From the NCBI RefSeq assembly GCF_012689525.1, contig NZ_CP051514.1, positions 620,001 to 684,000 of the forward strand: a DNA stretch of 64,000 nucleotides, written 5' to 3'. The translations under genes were made by a program, and so were the position numbers. Of the stretch, positions 25,664 through 35,256 are shown one piece after another. This DNA is from Paraburkholderia aromaticivorans (GTDB taxonomy: Bacteria; Pseudomonadota; Gammaproteobacteria; Burkholderiales; Burkholderiaceae). Numbering within the stretch: position 1 is the stretch's first letter; every line of letters starts with the position of its first letter. The notes beneath the pieces were generated by a model. The model worked only from the letters and a program-made list of their open reading frames with translations. It had not been told where the DNA came from and did not search any database.

Positions 25664-26911
25664 TTGCGTATTCCTCGCGAGCGGCCCGTGTTTTATCAAC
25701 TCAACAGCAACCTTGTTCCTGCTGCACTTCGTGGCCCGGTGTTGGTCGGCAAATCTGGCATACCACGCTATTGGTCTGCGATTTGGTCGGCAACGTCGGT
25801 AGCACAGCTCGCCGATTCAACGCTCACGCAGAAGCTTCGGTACGTTGAAAATCTGTATCAGCATGCGGATAACCTGATTGGCGTCGGCGCGCTTGATGAT
25901 GCCCTGAGTGGATTTGACGACGAGACACTGGCGGCAATTCTCGAATCGTGGTTCATCTCGATCCGCAATCAACCGGCGGTAACCAGTGCGGACGAAAATC
26001 GCTGGCAGACTGGCCTGGGGTTTGTAACAGACGTCATCACCTGGCTTTCCAGCGCCCGGCGCGCCGACGATCGGCTCAGGCACATTGAGCAGCGATTGCA
26101 CCGGCTGTCTTCGCTTTATAGCCAGTTGCACGTTCGCAGGAGCGCTGCCGCGGACGCGGTCCGATCGCTTCCAGCGAGTACTGTCGAAGCGCTGTACGCG
26201 CTGCTTGATCCAGAATGCTCCCAAAATCCGTTTCTACGCATGAAAACGCGCTGGCGTGTTTACGTCGCATTTGTGCTGATGTTGCATCAGGGGCTGCGGC
26301 GAGGCGAGATCCTGCTGCTTCCTGCGGACGCGGTGAAAAGCGCCTATGACCAGAAGCAGAACAGGACTCGGTACTGGCTCAATGTTCAGGAAAACGAGTA
26401 TGAAGATGACGATGGCGACCCACGGTATTCGAAACCTTCGATCAAAACTGTGCACTCCGTCCGGCAGGTGCCCGTCAGTCAGCTAACGGCCACCATAGTA
26501 GAGACCTACGTAGAAAACTATCGCGGCCGGCCCGATCACCCGTTCCTGCTGAACGCTCAATCCAATATGCCGCTCGCCACCGAAACGCTGACAAAGGCGT
26601 TTGCCCAGGTGTCGCGCTGCCTGCCGTCTGACGTATTGAATGAGCTGCAGAATCGGACTGGTAAGGAATCCGTAACACCTCACGATCTACGCCACTCGTG
26701 TGCGGTCGTTCGACTCCATCAATTGCTCGAGCAAGGCGATTCAATGGACGTGGCCCTTCAAAAAATGCGGACCTTCTTCGGCTGGTCAAGTAAATCGGTC
26801 ATGCCATCGCGCTACGCCCGTGCCGTATTCGAGGATCGACTTGCGAATGTCTGGAACGATGCCTTTGATGATCGGGTTGCCCTCCTACGCGCCCTACCAA
26901 AGGGGCATTGA
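25664..26911 (+). CDS. Tyrosine recombinase, first of three in tandem
   Basis: About 415 residues, probably from a TTG near 25664, since no in-frame ATG with a ribosome site precedes the conserved part. Catalytic residues are visible: Arg in LHQGLRRGEILLLP near residue 213, HDLRH near 342, Trp/His region FFGWSSKSV, and the nucleophile Tyr in PSRYARA near 384. The N-terminal 200 residues have no clear match in my reading and may be a large core-binding domain. It ends one base before the next recombinase gene. A Tn554 TnpA-like role is inferred from the gene layout. Confidence 0.82.
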   Translation: MRIPRERPVFYQLNSNLVPAALRGPVLVGKSGIPRYWSAIWSATSVAQLADSTLTQKLRYVENLYQHADNLIGVGALDDALSGFDDETLAAILESWFISIRNQPAVTSADENRWQTGLGFVTDVITWLSSARRADDRLRHIEQRLHRLSSLYSQLHVRRSAAADAVRSLPASTVEALYALLDPECSQNPFLRMKTRWRVYVAFVLMLHQGLRRGEILLLPADAVKSAYDQKQNRTRYWLNVQENEYEDDDGDPRYSKPSIKTVHSVRQVPVSQLTATIVETYVENYRGRPDHPFLLNAQSNMPLATETLTKAFAQVSRCLPSDVLNELQNRTGKESVTPHDLRHSCAVVRLHQLLEQGDSMDVALQKMRTFFGWSSKSVMPSRYARAVFEDRLANVWNDAFDDRVALLRALPKGH

Positions 26912-26912
26912 C

Positions 26913-28465
26913 ATGAGCGGGTCGCAGATGTCGAGCGAACTGTTTCGCTCTCTGGACGCGGGGCAGAACGACCCTATTGAGAGGGTGTTGGCTGCCCTGC
27001 CCATTCTGCCTCCTGTCATCCGCTACTACGATGAATTCGATGACTGTGTGAGGTCAATACCCGATCCCGAAGGTTCCGATTCGTTCGAATACATGTACGA
27101 TGGCTCGAGAGGGGCATTTGACTTTGCCCGGTTTGGGAAGGCCTACGGGTTACTTCTAAAACAGGTCTTCGCATTTGTGCTCGGCGAGGACCTCAGCATG
27201 TCTACGGTTCTCCATGCCGTAGGCGGTGGCTTGCATGTCAGCCGCGACGAGATGGCATCGGTGCTGAGCGCAACGCCGACCGGAATCCTCCGGCTGTGGA
27301 CGATCCTGCGCTCGCGGGACATACCTACGACGGCCTACTCGTGCGTCAAGACGGTTCTTCGCATGCTATGTCGCCATCGGTTGAACGGCTGGTCTGAATC
27401 GTATCTGGAGTTCCTGAGTGCACTCCCCTGGCCAGCAGGGGACGCCTATGCGGGCGTTCGATCTGGAGACGCGTTTCTCTCAGTCGACGAGGAAGCGTGC
27501 ATTGTTCGTTACCTGGACAGCATTGCCGATCAGGTTGCCACGGAATCCGGGCACGCAGCGGAAGCATTACCTCCGGCATTGGATGAGGCAGGCATGTTGC
27601 TGTGCGCCTACCAGTTTGGCATGCGCCCGTTCAGATCGCGAAACTGGAAATGCGCAATGTGCGTATCTGGCACGACGTATCCGATCCAATGCCAACGGTC
27701 CATCTTACCTTCCACATGGCCAAGCAGAAAAGTGAGTCCCGGAGGAGGCCTCTGACTCGCAAGGTCAAGCGTGAATGGGCTCCGATCTTCGCTTCCTTGT
27801 ACGCAAAACGACAGGTCGAAAGCGCGCCCGGTTCAGCCCGCTTCTTCGCGATCGAATCTGCCCAGGATGCCGGACGCCGGATTGCCGGAGCGGTAAGGAA
27901 GCTGATTGGCTCAAGCGATCACGGTACGCCTACGGACCTTCGTCACACTGCTGCCCAACGACTCGTCGACGCCGGCGCGAGCCACGAAGAGCTAGCCGAG
28001 TTTCTGGGCCATTCGCACACACAGACGGGGCTGGTGTACTACGCGACATCTGCCACCCACGCGGAACGGGTCGACCGGGCGCTCGGTGCGTCGGACGTCT
28101 ACCGGCGCGTCGCAAAGCTCGCGCACGACCGGTTCATCTCCCCGGAAGAGCTCACCTTGCTCAAAGGCGAGCAGCAGATCGCTGGTGTGCCTCACGGCAT
28201 CCCGATTGCAGGTATCGGTGGCTGTACGTCGGGACAGCCTGCCTGCCCGTATAACCCGATCACGTCTTGCTATGGATGCAGGAAGTTCATGCCCCTGCAC
28301 GACAAGGCGATGCATGAGCGCGTGCTGGCCGAGATGCGCGAAGTGGTGATCTTCTTCGACCAGAGTTCCCGCGGCGACACCCGGTCGCCGGCATATCTGC
28401 AGTTGCAGCGCACGATCGCTGAGATACAGGCGGTCATCGTGGAACTGGAACGTGAACCCCGATGA
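26913..28465 (+). pseudogene. Tyrosine recombinase, second of three, single frameshift
   Basis: ATG at 26913 directly follows the first gene. The frame runs to about 27630, breaks one base after QFGMRP (the first catalytic Arg), and continues in the next frame as VQIAKLEMRNVRIW to the stop at 28465. The second part carries TDLRHTAAQ, the LGHS box and Tyr in GLVYYATS. A Cys cluster (CTSGQPACPYNPITSCYGC) sits near the C-terminus, as in Tn554 TnpB-type recombinases. One restored base would give about 517 residues. It could be a true mutation or a sequence error. Confidence 0.8.
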
Positions 28466-30786
28466 ATCCACACTACTCCGCATTTATCGACCTGGGCAAA
28501 ACGCTGGCCCATGGCAAAGGCCTGTCATGGGACATGCCTCTCGACGAAACAGGCGCTGCATGCGACGGTGTCGGTTGGAACATCACCATCGTTGCCGGCG
28601 ACGTACCGCCGCCGACCCATTACCTGCGAGATTTGGGAGCCGATGCGAAGGCATTGGCGACCGTCAATGCGGAGCGCGCCGAGCTGGGCCTGACGCCGCT
28701 GCCCCGACGCCCGCTATCTGCCGCCTGGCAGGATCTCATCAAGGCGGCCGTTGCCGAACAGTTGCTGTTCAAACGCAACACCACCGGACACGTCATGCAG
28801 CACATCGCGCGACCGCTCCGGGTGGTTGCAACATGCGTGGATAAGGATCCCTGGCAACTGACCGCTGATGATCTGCGTATCGCGATTCGCATCGGCGCGG
28901 CGATACAGGCCAGCGGCAAACTGGGCGATCTGGTCATCGGTATCGTCAAGGTGATTCTTGATGCCCAGCACCTCTGCGATGCGGGCCCGCTGTACTCGTC
29001 GCTGGCCGTTCCGCGGATGAAGGGCAAGGGCGCGATCAAGGCGAAACATACCTGGTCGCGGGAGAAGTTGCGCGTCGACCTGGAGGCGCGCAAGCGCGAC
29101 GAGCGGCTACCCGAACGCAGGGCGTTCTGGGAACTGGCCCGAATCGTGATGACCGAGAAGCCGCGTACGTTCATGGACGATCTGCGGTTCGCCGTCGTGC
29201 GGACAATGATCGTGACCGGCATGCGTGCGGGCGAAGCTGCCCTGCTGCCGGTGGACTGGAAGCGCGAGCGGACGTATCTGGACTCAAAGGGCCGGCCTGC
29301 CGGCGACGCCGGTGGAATCTCGACGTCACTGATGGCGCGGCACTTCGCGGAAAAGCAGCAGGACGAGGCGTCAGACAGCCGCATCCTGCGTGAAAACACC
29401 CAGCCTGTTCCCGACATGTTCCGGGCCCTGCTGACCGAGACGCTTGACCACGTCGCGAAGCTCACAGATCCGCTACGCGCGACGCTGAAGCTGCAATGCC
29501 AGACGGGGCGTCTGCTCCCGTGGTACCCGGCCGACAGCCTCGTGCCCGTCATCGAAGTCTATACGCGGTTGATGGGAAACCCGTTCTGGCTGGATATCGA
29601 GCAGGAGCCGTTCATCGAACGCTACCGTAACGACTTCGATCCTGCGGTACTCATTGAGTTGCACGGCCATCAGCTGGAACGACGTCGCAGTGGTGACGTT
29701 AGGCTCAATATGGCTGTCTATCAGTTCGGAAATCGTCTGGTAAAGGCGATGCGCGAGGGCAAGACTGGCATGCGTTTCCGCCACGGGAACGGCTCTCCCA
29801 TTGGTCTTCCTGAACGTATGGAATGGCACACGACGCATCTGCACGTTGGAGAACTTGAAGAGCATATCCGGCTCAAAACGCCAACGAAGGTATCGGATAT
29901 CACCCCATTGCCGCTTGCGGTCGGTGTCGTGCAGCCATGGGAGTTTCTGTTCGTGCAGCCCAAGCGCTCGCTCGCCGAGGAGCGCAACGATGGCTTGTGC
30001 GACGTGACGCGTTATCTGGCAGTCAACCGTCCAGACCCGACGTTCATCGGACAGGCGCTTGGCGACGCGCAACATCTGCCGTCACTGTTCGAAAAATACG
30101 GACAGACTGACGAAGACCGGGCCCTGAAGATCGAGTCGCACGTGCTGCGTCATCTGCAAAACACCGAGCTGTTCCGGCTGGGCGTCGCCGACACCATCAT
30201 CTCGAAGCGCTTCAACCGGCGCAGCGTCGCCCAGAGTTACGAGTACGATCATCGCAGCCTCGCCGAGGATCTGGAGCAGATTGAGATTCCGCAGGATATC
30301 GAGATCATGCTCGGTGAAAAAGCCGGCACGGTTGCCAGGCTCATCAAGGGCGGCAAAGCCAATGGCCCGATCGTGGATGCGTTCCGGCGCATTCAGGCAA
30401 CGGAGGGCGACACGACCGCGTATGAATACCTTCGTGCCGAAACCGGTGGTTTCCATGCCACACCGTATGGGCATTGCCTGAATTCGTTTACGGTCGATCC
30501 CTGCCCTAAACATCTCGAGTGCTTCGCGGACTGCCGCCACCTGTCGGCCACCGATCTGCCCGAGAACCGGCAGAACCTGATCCGGCTCGAGGGCAAGTTC
30601 AAGCTTGCCCTCGAGTCGATCAAGGCCAGACCATCGACCAGCATCGGCTGGCAGAACCAGCTTGACCACGCAGAGAAGCGGCTGGCCGGCGTACAGAAAC
30701 TTCTTGCAACACCAGCGGGCGAACATCCCTTCCCGGATGGCGTTGACCTGTCATTGCCCCGGCAACGCGGAGTACTTGATGACTGA
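28462..30786 (+). CDS. Large tyrosine recombinase, third of three (774 aa)
   Basis: Starts by ATGA overlap with the second gene. Catalytic-type residues: Arg in VTGMRAGEAALLP near residue 253, LRHLQNTELF near 556, and Tyr in QSYEYDHRS near 594. The usual H/W between them is not evident. A Cys motif (CPKHLECFADC) lies near residue 685, followed by a helical tail. It is about twice the length of ordinary integrases, like the largest member of Tn554- and gamma-mobile-trio-type systems. Intact frame. Confidence 0.8.
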   Translation: MNPHYSAFIDLGKTLAHGKGLSWDMPLDETGAACDGVGWNITIVAGDVPPPTHYLRDLGADAKALATVNAERAELGLTPLPRRPLSAAWQDLIKAAVAEQLLFKRNTTGHVMQHIARPLRVVATCVDKDPWQLTADDLRIAIRIGAAIQASGKLGDLVIGIVKVILDAQHLCDAGPLYSSLAVPRMKGKGAIKAKHTWSREKLRVDLEARKRDERLPERRAFWELARIVMTEKPRTFMDDLRFAVVRTMIVTGMRAGEAALLPVDWKRERTYLDSKGRPAGDAGGISTSLMARHFAEKQQDEASDSRILRENTQPVPDMFRALLTETLDHVAKLTDPLRATLKLQCQTGRLLPWYPADSLVPVIEVYTRLMGNPFWLDIEQEPFIERYRNDFDPAVLIELHGHQLERRRSGDVRLNMAVYQFGNRLVKAMREGKTGMRFRHGNGSPIGLPERMEWHTTHLHVGELEEHIRLKTPTKVSDITPLPLAVGVVQPWEFLFVQPKRSLAEERNDGLCDVTRYLAVNRPDPTFIGQALGDAQHLPSLFEKYGQTDEDRALKIESHVLRHLQNTELFRLGVADTIISKRFNRRSVAQSYEYDHRSLAEDLEQIEIPQDIEIMLGEKAGTVARLIKGGKANGPIVDAFRRIQATEGDTTAYEYLRAETGGFHATPYGHCLNSFTVDPCPKHLECFADCRHLSATDLPENRQNLIRLEGKFKLALESIKARPSTSIGWQNQLDHAEKRLAGVQKLLATPAGEHPFPDGVDLSLPRQRGVLDD

Positions 30787-31270
30787 ACCTGACGAAACCA
30801 TACCGTCCAGCGACGACGACCAGATGCGCGAGATTCTCGAAACGCTGCTGGCAGATGATGAAGACATCACGGCGCGCGCCGTTGCACGATCGCATCCGAC
30901 CATCAAGGCAGCATCGTCGATCACCCGCAGTGAGTCGCGCAGCAGGCTGATTGCTCAATATCAGCAGCGGCAGGCCGACTACCGACGCTGGCGCGTCCGT
31001 GTTGCCAAACGCTCGGGCACAGATACCGCAGCATCGCTTGCCGACAAGGATATCCGGATTGCAGAACTCGAAGCCACTGTGCAACTGTTGACTGCTTCGC
31101 ACCTTGCGATGCTGCGCGCGGTCGGCGAACTCGGCGGCTTCAGCAGGTGGGCGAAATTCTATGAATCTCACCGGGACGCCCGTGACAAGCTGGCAGAACT
31201 CGGCGCCATACCGGCTGCACCGGTCTCGGCCATGCCGGTAGAGCGCGATGGGAAAAAGATCAAACGATAG
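30779..31270 (+). CDS. TnpC-like accessory protein of the recombinase module
   Basis: ATG at 30779, overlapping the end of the large recombinase by 8 bp. 163 residues: an acidic start, an HTH-like helical part (DITARAVARSHPTIKAASSI), a basic stretch and a coiled coil (DKDIRIAELEATVQLL). Position and shape recall TnpC of Tn554, which steers recombination without being a recombinase. There is no sequence proof of that relationship; the resemblance is in architecture. Confidence 0.6.
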   Translation: MTEPDETIPSSDDDQMREILETLLADDEDITARAVARSHPTIKAASSITRSESRSRLIAQYQQRQADYRRWRVRVAKRSGTDTAASLADKDIRIAELEATVQLLTASHLAMLRAVGELGGFSRWAKFYESHRDARDKLAELGAIPAAPVSAMPVERDGKKIKR

Positions 31271-31347
31271 TTCTTGCCCGATCCCCCCGGCCGCGAAATG
31301 GCCGGGGTTCGCAGCGGAAGCTGCATTCCTCCCGAAAGGAGCATCAG

Positions 31348-31851
31348 ATGTCCTATTGCCACTTCTTCCAGACGCTGCATGACGAGGCGCACCCGGTTGG
31401 TAACCTCGGCCGCGGCACCCACTACTCCGTGCTGCGTGCACCGGTCTGGCATGACGAGTTGTTGAACCGGATCGAGCGGTGCGCGTTTCTCGACTTCGCC
31501 GTTATCTGGGATGAAGACCACGATGATCGCGTGATCGACGCGGCCATGGTGCTTTACATCGGCGCCCTGCTTCCCCCGGTACGGTATATCGGAGAAAGAA
31601 AAGGTGTACTGACTGTGCTTCTGGCACCCGACGTCGTGCGGAACTGGGAAGCGGACAGGCTGGAACAGTATCGCAACAACATTAACGACATCTGCCAGTG
31701 CCTCGAGGACCCGTGGACCGCGCAGGTCGATAGCGTCGATGGTCAGGACCATTCGATCATCCACGCATCACGCGCAGACGTCGCCGTCTATCTCAAAAAT
31801 ATCGACGTGCTGTGGCGCCTCGGCGTGAACCCCAAGACGCAGGTCGGCTAG
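31348..31851 (+). CDS. Hypothetical protein, last gene of the recombinase module
   Basis: ATG at 31348 behind an AAAGGAG site gives 167 soluble residues. It has no recognised domain; it is rich in acidic and aromatic residues (FLDFAVIWDEDHDDRVIDAAM). It lies 77 bp after the TnpC-like gene and 57 bp before the right att-like site, so it probably belongs to the element as accessory or cargo. Confidence 0.6.
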   Translation: MSYCHFFQTLHDEAHPVGNLGRGTHYSVLRAPVWHDELLNRIERCAFLDFAVIWDEDHDDRVIDAAMVLYIGALLPPVRYIGERKGVLTVLLAPDVVRNWEADRLEQYRNNINDICQCLEDPWTAQVDSVDGQDHSIIHASRADVAVYLKNIDVLWRLGVNPKTQVG

Positions 31852-31908
31852 CGGGCAGCCGAGCGCGCAACAACAGGGCGGCAAGAGAGCGATCTTAGGT
31901 GAAATCCT

Positions 31909-31926
31909 GTTGCGTCGAATCGCAAC
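31909..31926. repeat. Right att-like 18-bp site of the recombinase module
   Basis: GTTGCGTCGAATCGCAAC is a near copy of 25605-25622 in the same orientation. A small hairpin (TGCCTGT/ACAGGCA) follows within 40 bp. Confidence 0.5.
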
Positions 31927-32197
31927 AAAAACCGGGGCTGCCTGTGCGCAACAGGCAATGCCCCAAAAGGTGGTTGTCCTGTGGATAACTCGGCCGCCTT
32001 ACCCGTTGAAATATAAAGAAAATCCGAAAAACCAAAGCAACGCAACACCAAGCCATACATACCAAGATTCACCCAGAAAATTCTGGGTGGCCATGTTTAG
32101 TGACCGTACAGCTGGAAAAGAATTTTATGTCAAGTTTCTTTCACGCTGATTCCGGAGCCCTCAGCCGGCCACCAGACCTTCGAACCGCTCCGACATC

Positions 32198-32344
32198 ATG
32201 GACATCCACGCCAGCTACGAATACAGCCATGCGTCTGACCCGCGGGCGTTCATCGGGACCGTGCCTGCACAACTGGTCGCTGATGTTCCGGCGAACATTC
32301 CGCGCGCGCTTCTATCAGAATACATCGCCGCGTTGATTCTTTAG
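32198..32344 (+). CDS. Possible 48-residue small protein
   Basis: ATG at 32198 to TAG at 32342-32344. The translation looks protein-like (YEYSHASDPRAFIGTVPAQL, then IPRALLSEYIAALIL), but the ribosome site is weak and no family is recognised. The rest of 31927-32602 shows nothing else convincing. Confidence 0.3.
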   Translation: MDIHASYEYSHASDPRAFIGTVPAQLVADVPANIPRALLSEYIAALIL

Positions 32345-32602
32345 CGATCACCAACGATGGGCGAACTCCGGAGGCTGAAGATTCTCTGAACGTCCAGGCA
32401 CCGCTGCAGACCTCGAATTTTCGCAAGCGACGGACGATCGGCCGCCATCGACCTAACTCGGACCGTCAGTTCGCCACATCCCAAACGCCCGTTTTCCGAA
32501 GTGAAACGGCCGCTGCGACAATTGATTAAACAGATAGCAATGAAGCGCGAGTGCGATCATTTTCTCGTAAGTATTACGAGCGTCAACTCGGGTCGTTTGT
32601 CA

Positions 32603-33508
32603 TCAACCTGCGCTGCAAAACAGTTGCACGACCAGACTTCGCAACCAGCGGTTTCCCGCTTCGTGATGATATCTGGCGTGCCAGTGCTGCCGCACCGCGA
32701 AGCTATCCACCGGAACCGGACAGGGATGAACCGCCAGATCATTGATCTTCGCCAGCGTTTCGCCAATGTGCCGGGGCAGCGTCGCTATCAGGTCGGTGCT
32801 TTTGATGATCGCCCCGAGTCCGAGAAACCCAGGTAATTCCAACACCACCTCGCGTTCGATGTGTTCACGCACCAGAGCCTGCTCCAGAAGCTGCGCGCCT
32901 GTCCCCGCTGTGATCGCGACGTGTCCCTCGGCGCGGTACTGCTTAAGCCCGAGCTTGCTCTTCAGTCTCGGATGATGGCGATTCGTCAGACAGACCCAGT
33001 CTTGCATGTAAAGCTGCTGTTGATAAATCCCGCCTCCAAGCCAGGGTACATGCCCAATTGCAAGGTCTGCCTCGCCCGATTCCAGCGCACGTTCAGTATT
33101 GCCGTCTATACGCGCCGCTTCCAGGCGTATACCCGGTGCCTGCACGCGCACATGCGCGAGCATTCGCGGCAATAACGTGATGTGACTGGCGTCGGTCATG
33201 CAGATCCGGAACCGCCGTTTGGCGGTGGCGGGATCAAACGCAATTTCCCAGGCCGCGAAGCGCCGCAGCGATTCCAGAATTTCCCGGCAAGGCCCGATCA
33301 GTGCGTCGGCCTGTGGCGTCGGCGCCATGCCGGCCGGCGTTCGGATGAATAGCGGGTCCTGCAGATGCTCCCGCAACCGTCCCAACCAGATGCTGATCGT
33401 TGGCTGGCTCTGCCCAAGCTGCTCAGCTACGCGGGTGACACTGCGTATGTCGTAAAGAAGATCGAATAACTGCAGCAGCTTTAGATCGGGGAGTTCGGTT
33501 GAGTTCAT
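32603..33508 (-). CDS. LysR-family transcriptional regulator
   Basis: ATG at 33508 gives 301 residues. The N-terminal winged HTH is LLYDIRSVTRVAEQLGQSQPTISIWLGRL at about residues 17-45, followed by a periplasmic-binding-like effector domain (ADLAIGHVPWLGGGIYQQQL). It is divergent from the catabolic cluster. A perfect 16-bp palindrome sits in the shared promoter, and a related dyad precedes the PanE-like gene at 36339. It likely activates the cluster in response to its substrate. Confidence 0.9.
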   Translation of the reverse strand: MNSTELPDLKLLQLFDLLYDIRSVTRVAEQLGQSQPTISIWLGRLREHLQDPLFIRTPAGMAPTPQADALIGPCREILESLRRFAAWEIAFDPATAKRRFRICMTDASHITLLPRMLAHVRVQAPGIRLEAARIDGNTERALESGEADLAIGHVPWLGGGIYQQQLYMQDWVCLTNRHHPRLKSKLGLKQYRAEGHVAITAGTGAQLLEQALVREHIEREVVLELPGFLGLGAIIKSTDLIATLPRHIGETLAKINDLAVHPCPVPVDSFAVRQHWHARYHHEAGNRWLRSLVVQLFCSAG

Positions 33509-33524
33509 AGGACTATTGTGTAAC

Positions 33525-33540
33525 GCAATGACGTCATTGC
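33525..33540. promoter_or_regulatory. LysR operator candidate (perfect palindrome)
   Basis: GCAATGACGTCATTGC is a perfect 16-bp palindrome 17 bp upstream of lysR and about 130 bp upstream of the MFS gene. The arms recur at 36260-36284. Confidence 0.7.
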
Positions 33541-33668
33541 AATCATAGCATTGCGAGAATGAACATCCGCTCGTATCTTGAACTGCAGGTCGAAGATCGA
33601 CCAATTTGAATCACCGAGAATGCAGCCGGCGATGCTGCTCCGGCCAACTTAAAAAATCAGGAGACGTC

Positions 33669-35114
33669 ATGGAAAGAAAATCTCAGTCGCTGGGCGGTAC
33701 TGGCGAGGGTCCGCCCAGTGCGAAACAACGCAAACAGGCGAGGAAAGCGAGAGCCAGCGGCTGGATAGGGTCGGCGCTTGAATATTACGACTTCTTCATT
33801 TATGCGCAGGCCGCCGCGCTAATCTTTCCACAAATCTTCTTCCCCTCAGGCAACCCGAAGATCGCCATAGTTGCCTCGCTGGCGACCTACGGCGTCGGCT
33901 ATGTGGCTCGACCGATCGGTGCGTTCTTTCTCGGCCACTGGGGCGATACCCAGGGACGCAAAACCGTCCTGCTGCTGTGCATGTTCATGATGGGCTTCTC
34001 CACCATGGCTGTTGGCCTTCTGCCGACCTATCATTCGGTCGGCATGCTCGCCCCGGCACTGCTCGTGATCCTGCGTCTCGTGCAGGGTTTCGCGGTAGCG
34101 GGAGAAATCTCGGGTGCCAGTTCGATGATCATGGAGCAGGCTCCGTTTGGCCGACGCGGCTACTTCGCCAGCTTCACGCTGCAAGGTGTGCAAGCCGGGC
34201 AGATTCTCGCTGCTGCCGTGTTCCTGCCGCTCGCGTACTACATGCCTGAAGAATCATTCGTCTCGTGGGGCTGGCGCATTCCATTCCTGTTGAGCGCGGT
34301 GGTGTTGCTGGCGGGCTACATCATCCGTCGTGAAGTCGAGGAAACGGCCGCGTTCGCGAAAGAAGATCAGCAGGGTCAGGTGGCGCGCGCACCGATTATC
34401 GAAGCGTTCAAATACAGCTGGCGCGACATGATCCGGGTCGTAGGCATGGCATTCATGAACGTCATTCCGGTCGTCGCAACGGTCTTCGGGGCGGCCTATG
34501 CGGTGCAGGCTTCGTATGGCATCGGCTTTCACAAAAGCGTGTACTTGTGGATTCCAGTCGTCGGCAACATCGTGGCGGTTCTGGTGATTCCGTACGTCGG
34601 CAACCTCTCCGATCGCATCGGCCGCCGGATTCCGATCATGGTCGGCGCGCTATCGTCCGGTCTGTTTTCATTCGGGTATCTGTACGCGATCAGCATTCAC
34701 AACCTGCCGTTCGCGTTCCTCATGTCGATACTCATGTGGGGCGTCGTTTATCAAGGCTATAACGCGATCTTTCCTAGCTACTACCCGGAGCTGTTTCCGA
34801 CCCGATCACGCGTCTCGGCCATGGCCATCGCGCAGAATCTGGGCACGACCATCACCGCCCTGCTTCCGGCACTGTTTGCTGCCGTGGCTCCGCCTGGATC
34901 GAACAATATTCCGCTCATCGTCGGATCGATTACGTTTGGGCTGACGATCATTTCGGCGCTGGCCGCGTGGAGCGCGCGAGAAACGTATCGCGTGCGACTG
35001 GATGATCTGGGCAACAGCGCTGCACTCCCGATCCCGAAGGAACAATACGATCAGTTACGGGCACAAACCCTGGACGACTTGCGAGTCGCCAAGGCCGCGC
35101 TGCAGGCACGCTAG
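33669..35114 (+). CDS. MFS transporter, metabolite:H+ symporter (MHS/ShiA-like)
   Basis: ATG at 33669 after CAGGAG (an upstream start at 33606 lacks a site) gives 481 residues with about 12 membrane segments. The MHS signature is present: ALEYYDFFIYAQAAALIF in TM1 and GHWGDTQGRKTVLL in loop 2-3; the repeat DRIGRRIPIM lies in the second half. Relatives import shikimate, citrate, alpha-ketoglutarate or similar carboxylates. With AroE and AroQ homologues downstream, a hydroaromatic acid is a reasonable guess. Confidence 0.87.
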   Translation: MERKSQSLGGTGEGPPSAKQRKQARKARASGWIGSALEYYDFFIYAQAAALIFPQIFFPSGNPKIAIVASLATYGVGYVARPIGAFFLGHWGDTQGRKTVLLLCMFMMGFSTMAVGLLPTYHSVGMLAPALLVILRLVQGFAVAGEISGASSMIMEQAPFGRRGYFASFTLQGVQAGQILAAAVFLPLAYYMPEESFVSWGWRIPFLLSAVVLLAGYIIRREVEETAAFAKEDQQGQVARAPIIEAFKYSWRDMIRVVGMAFMNVIPVVATVFGAAYAVQASYGIGFHKSVYLWIPVVGNIVAVLVIPYVGNLSDRIGRRIPIMVGALSSGLFSFGYLYAISIHNLPFAFLMSILMWGVVYQGYNAIFPSYYPELFPTRSRVSAMAIAQNLGTTITALLPALFAAVAPPGSNNIPLIVGSITFGLTIISALAAWSARETYRVRLDDLGNSAALPIPKEQYDQLRAQTLDDLRVAKAALQAR

Positions 35115-35256
35115 CGGACCATGCTGCTCTTTTTTGCGGGAACGGGTGCACGGCAACGAAAGCCTGCGCCCACTCCCGTAGCCGTGGTCCGAATGCATAA
35201 CGCTGATTGCCGAATTCCAGTGCTGCTGATCAGGTAGCGTTACCACAGGCATCCAT

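Noticed and set aside
25605..31926. Classification of the module as a RIT (recombinase-in-trio) element
   Set aside because: RIT elements have three similar-sized recombinases and terminal inverted repeats. Here sizes differ widely, two extra genes follow and the border sites are direct, so the label does not fit.
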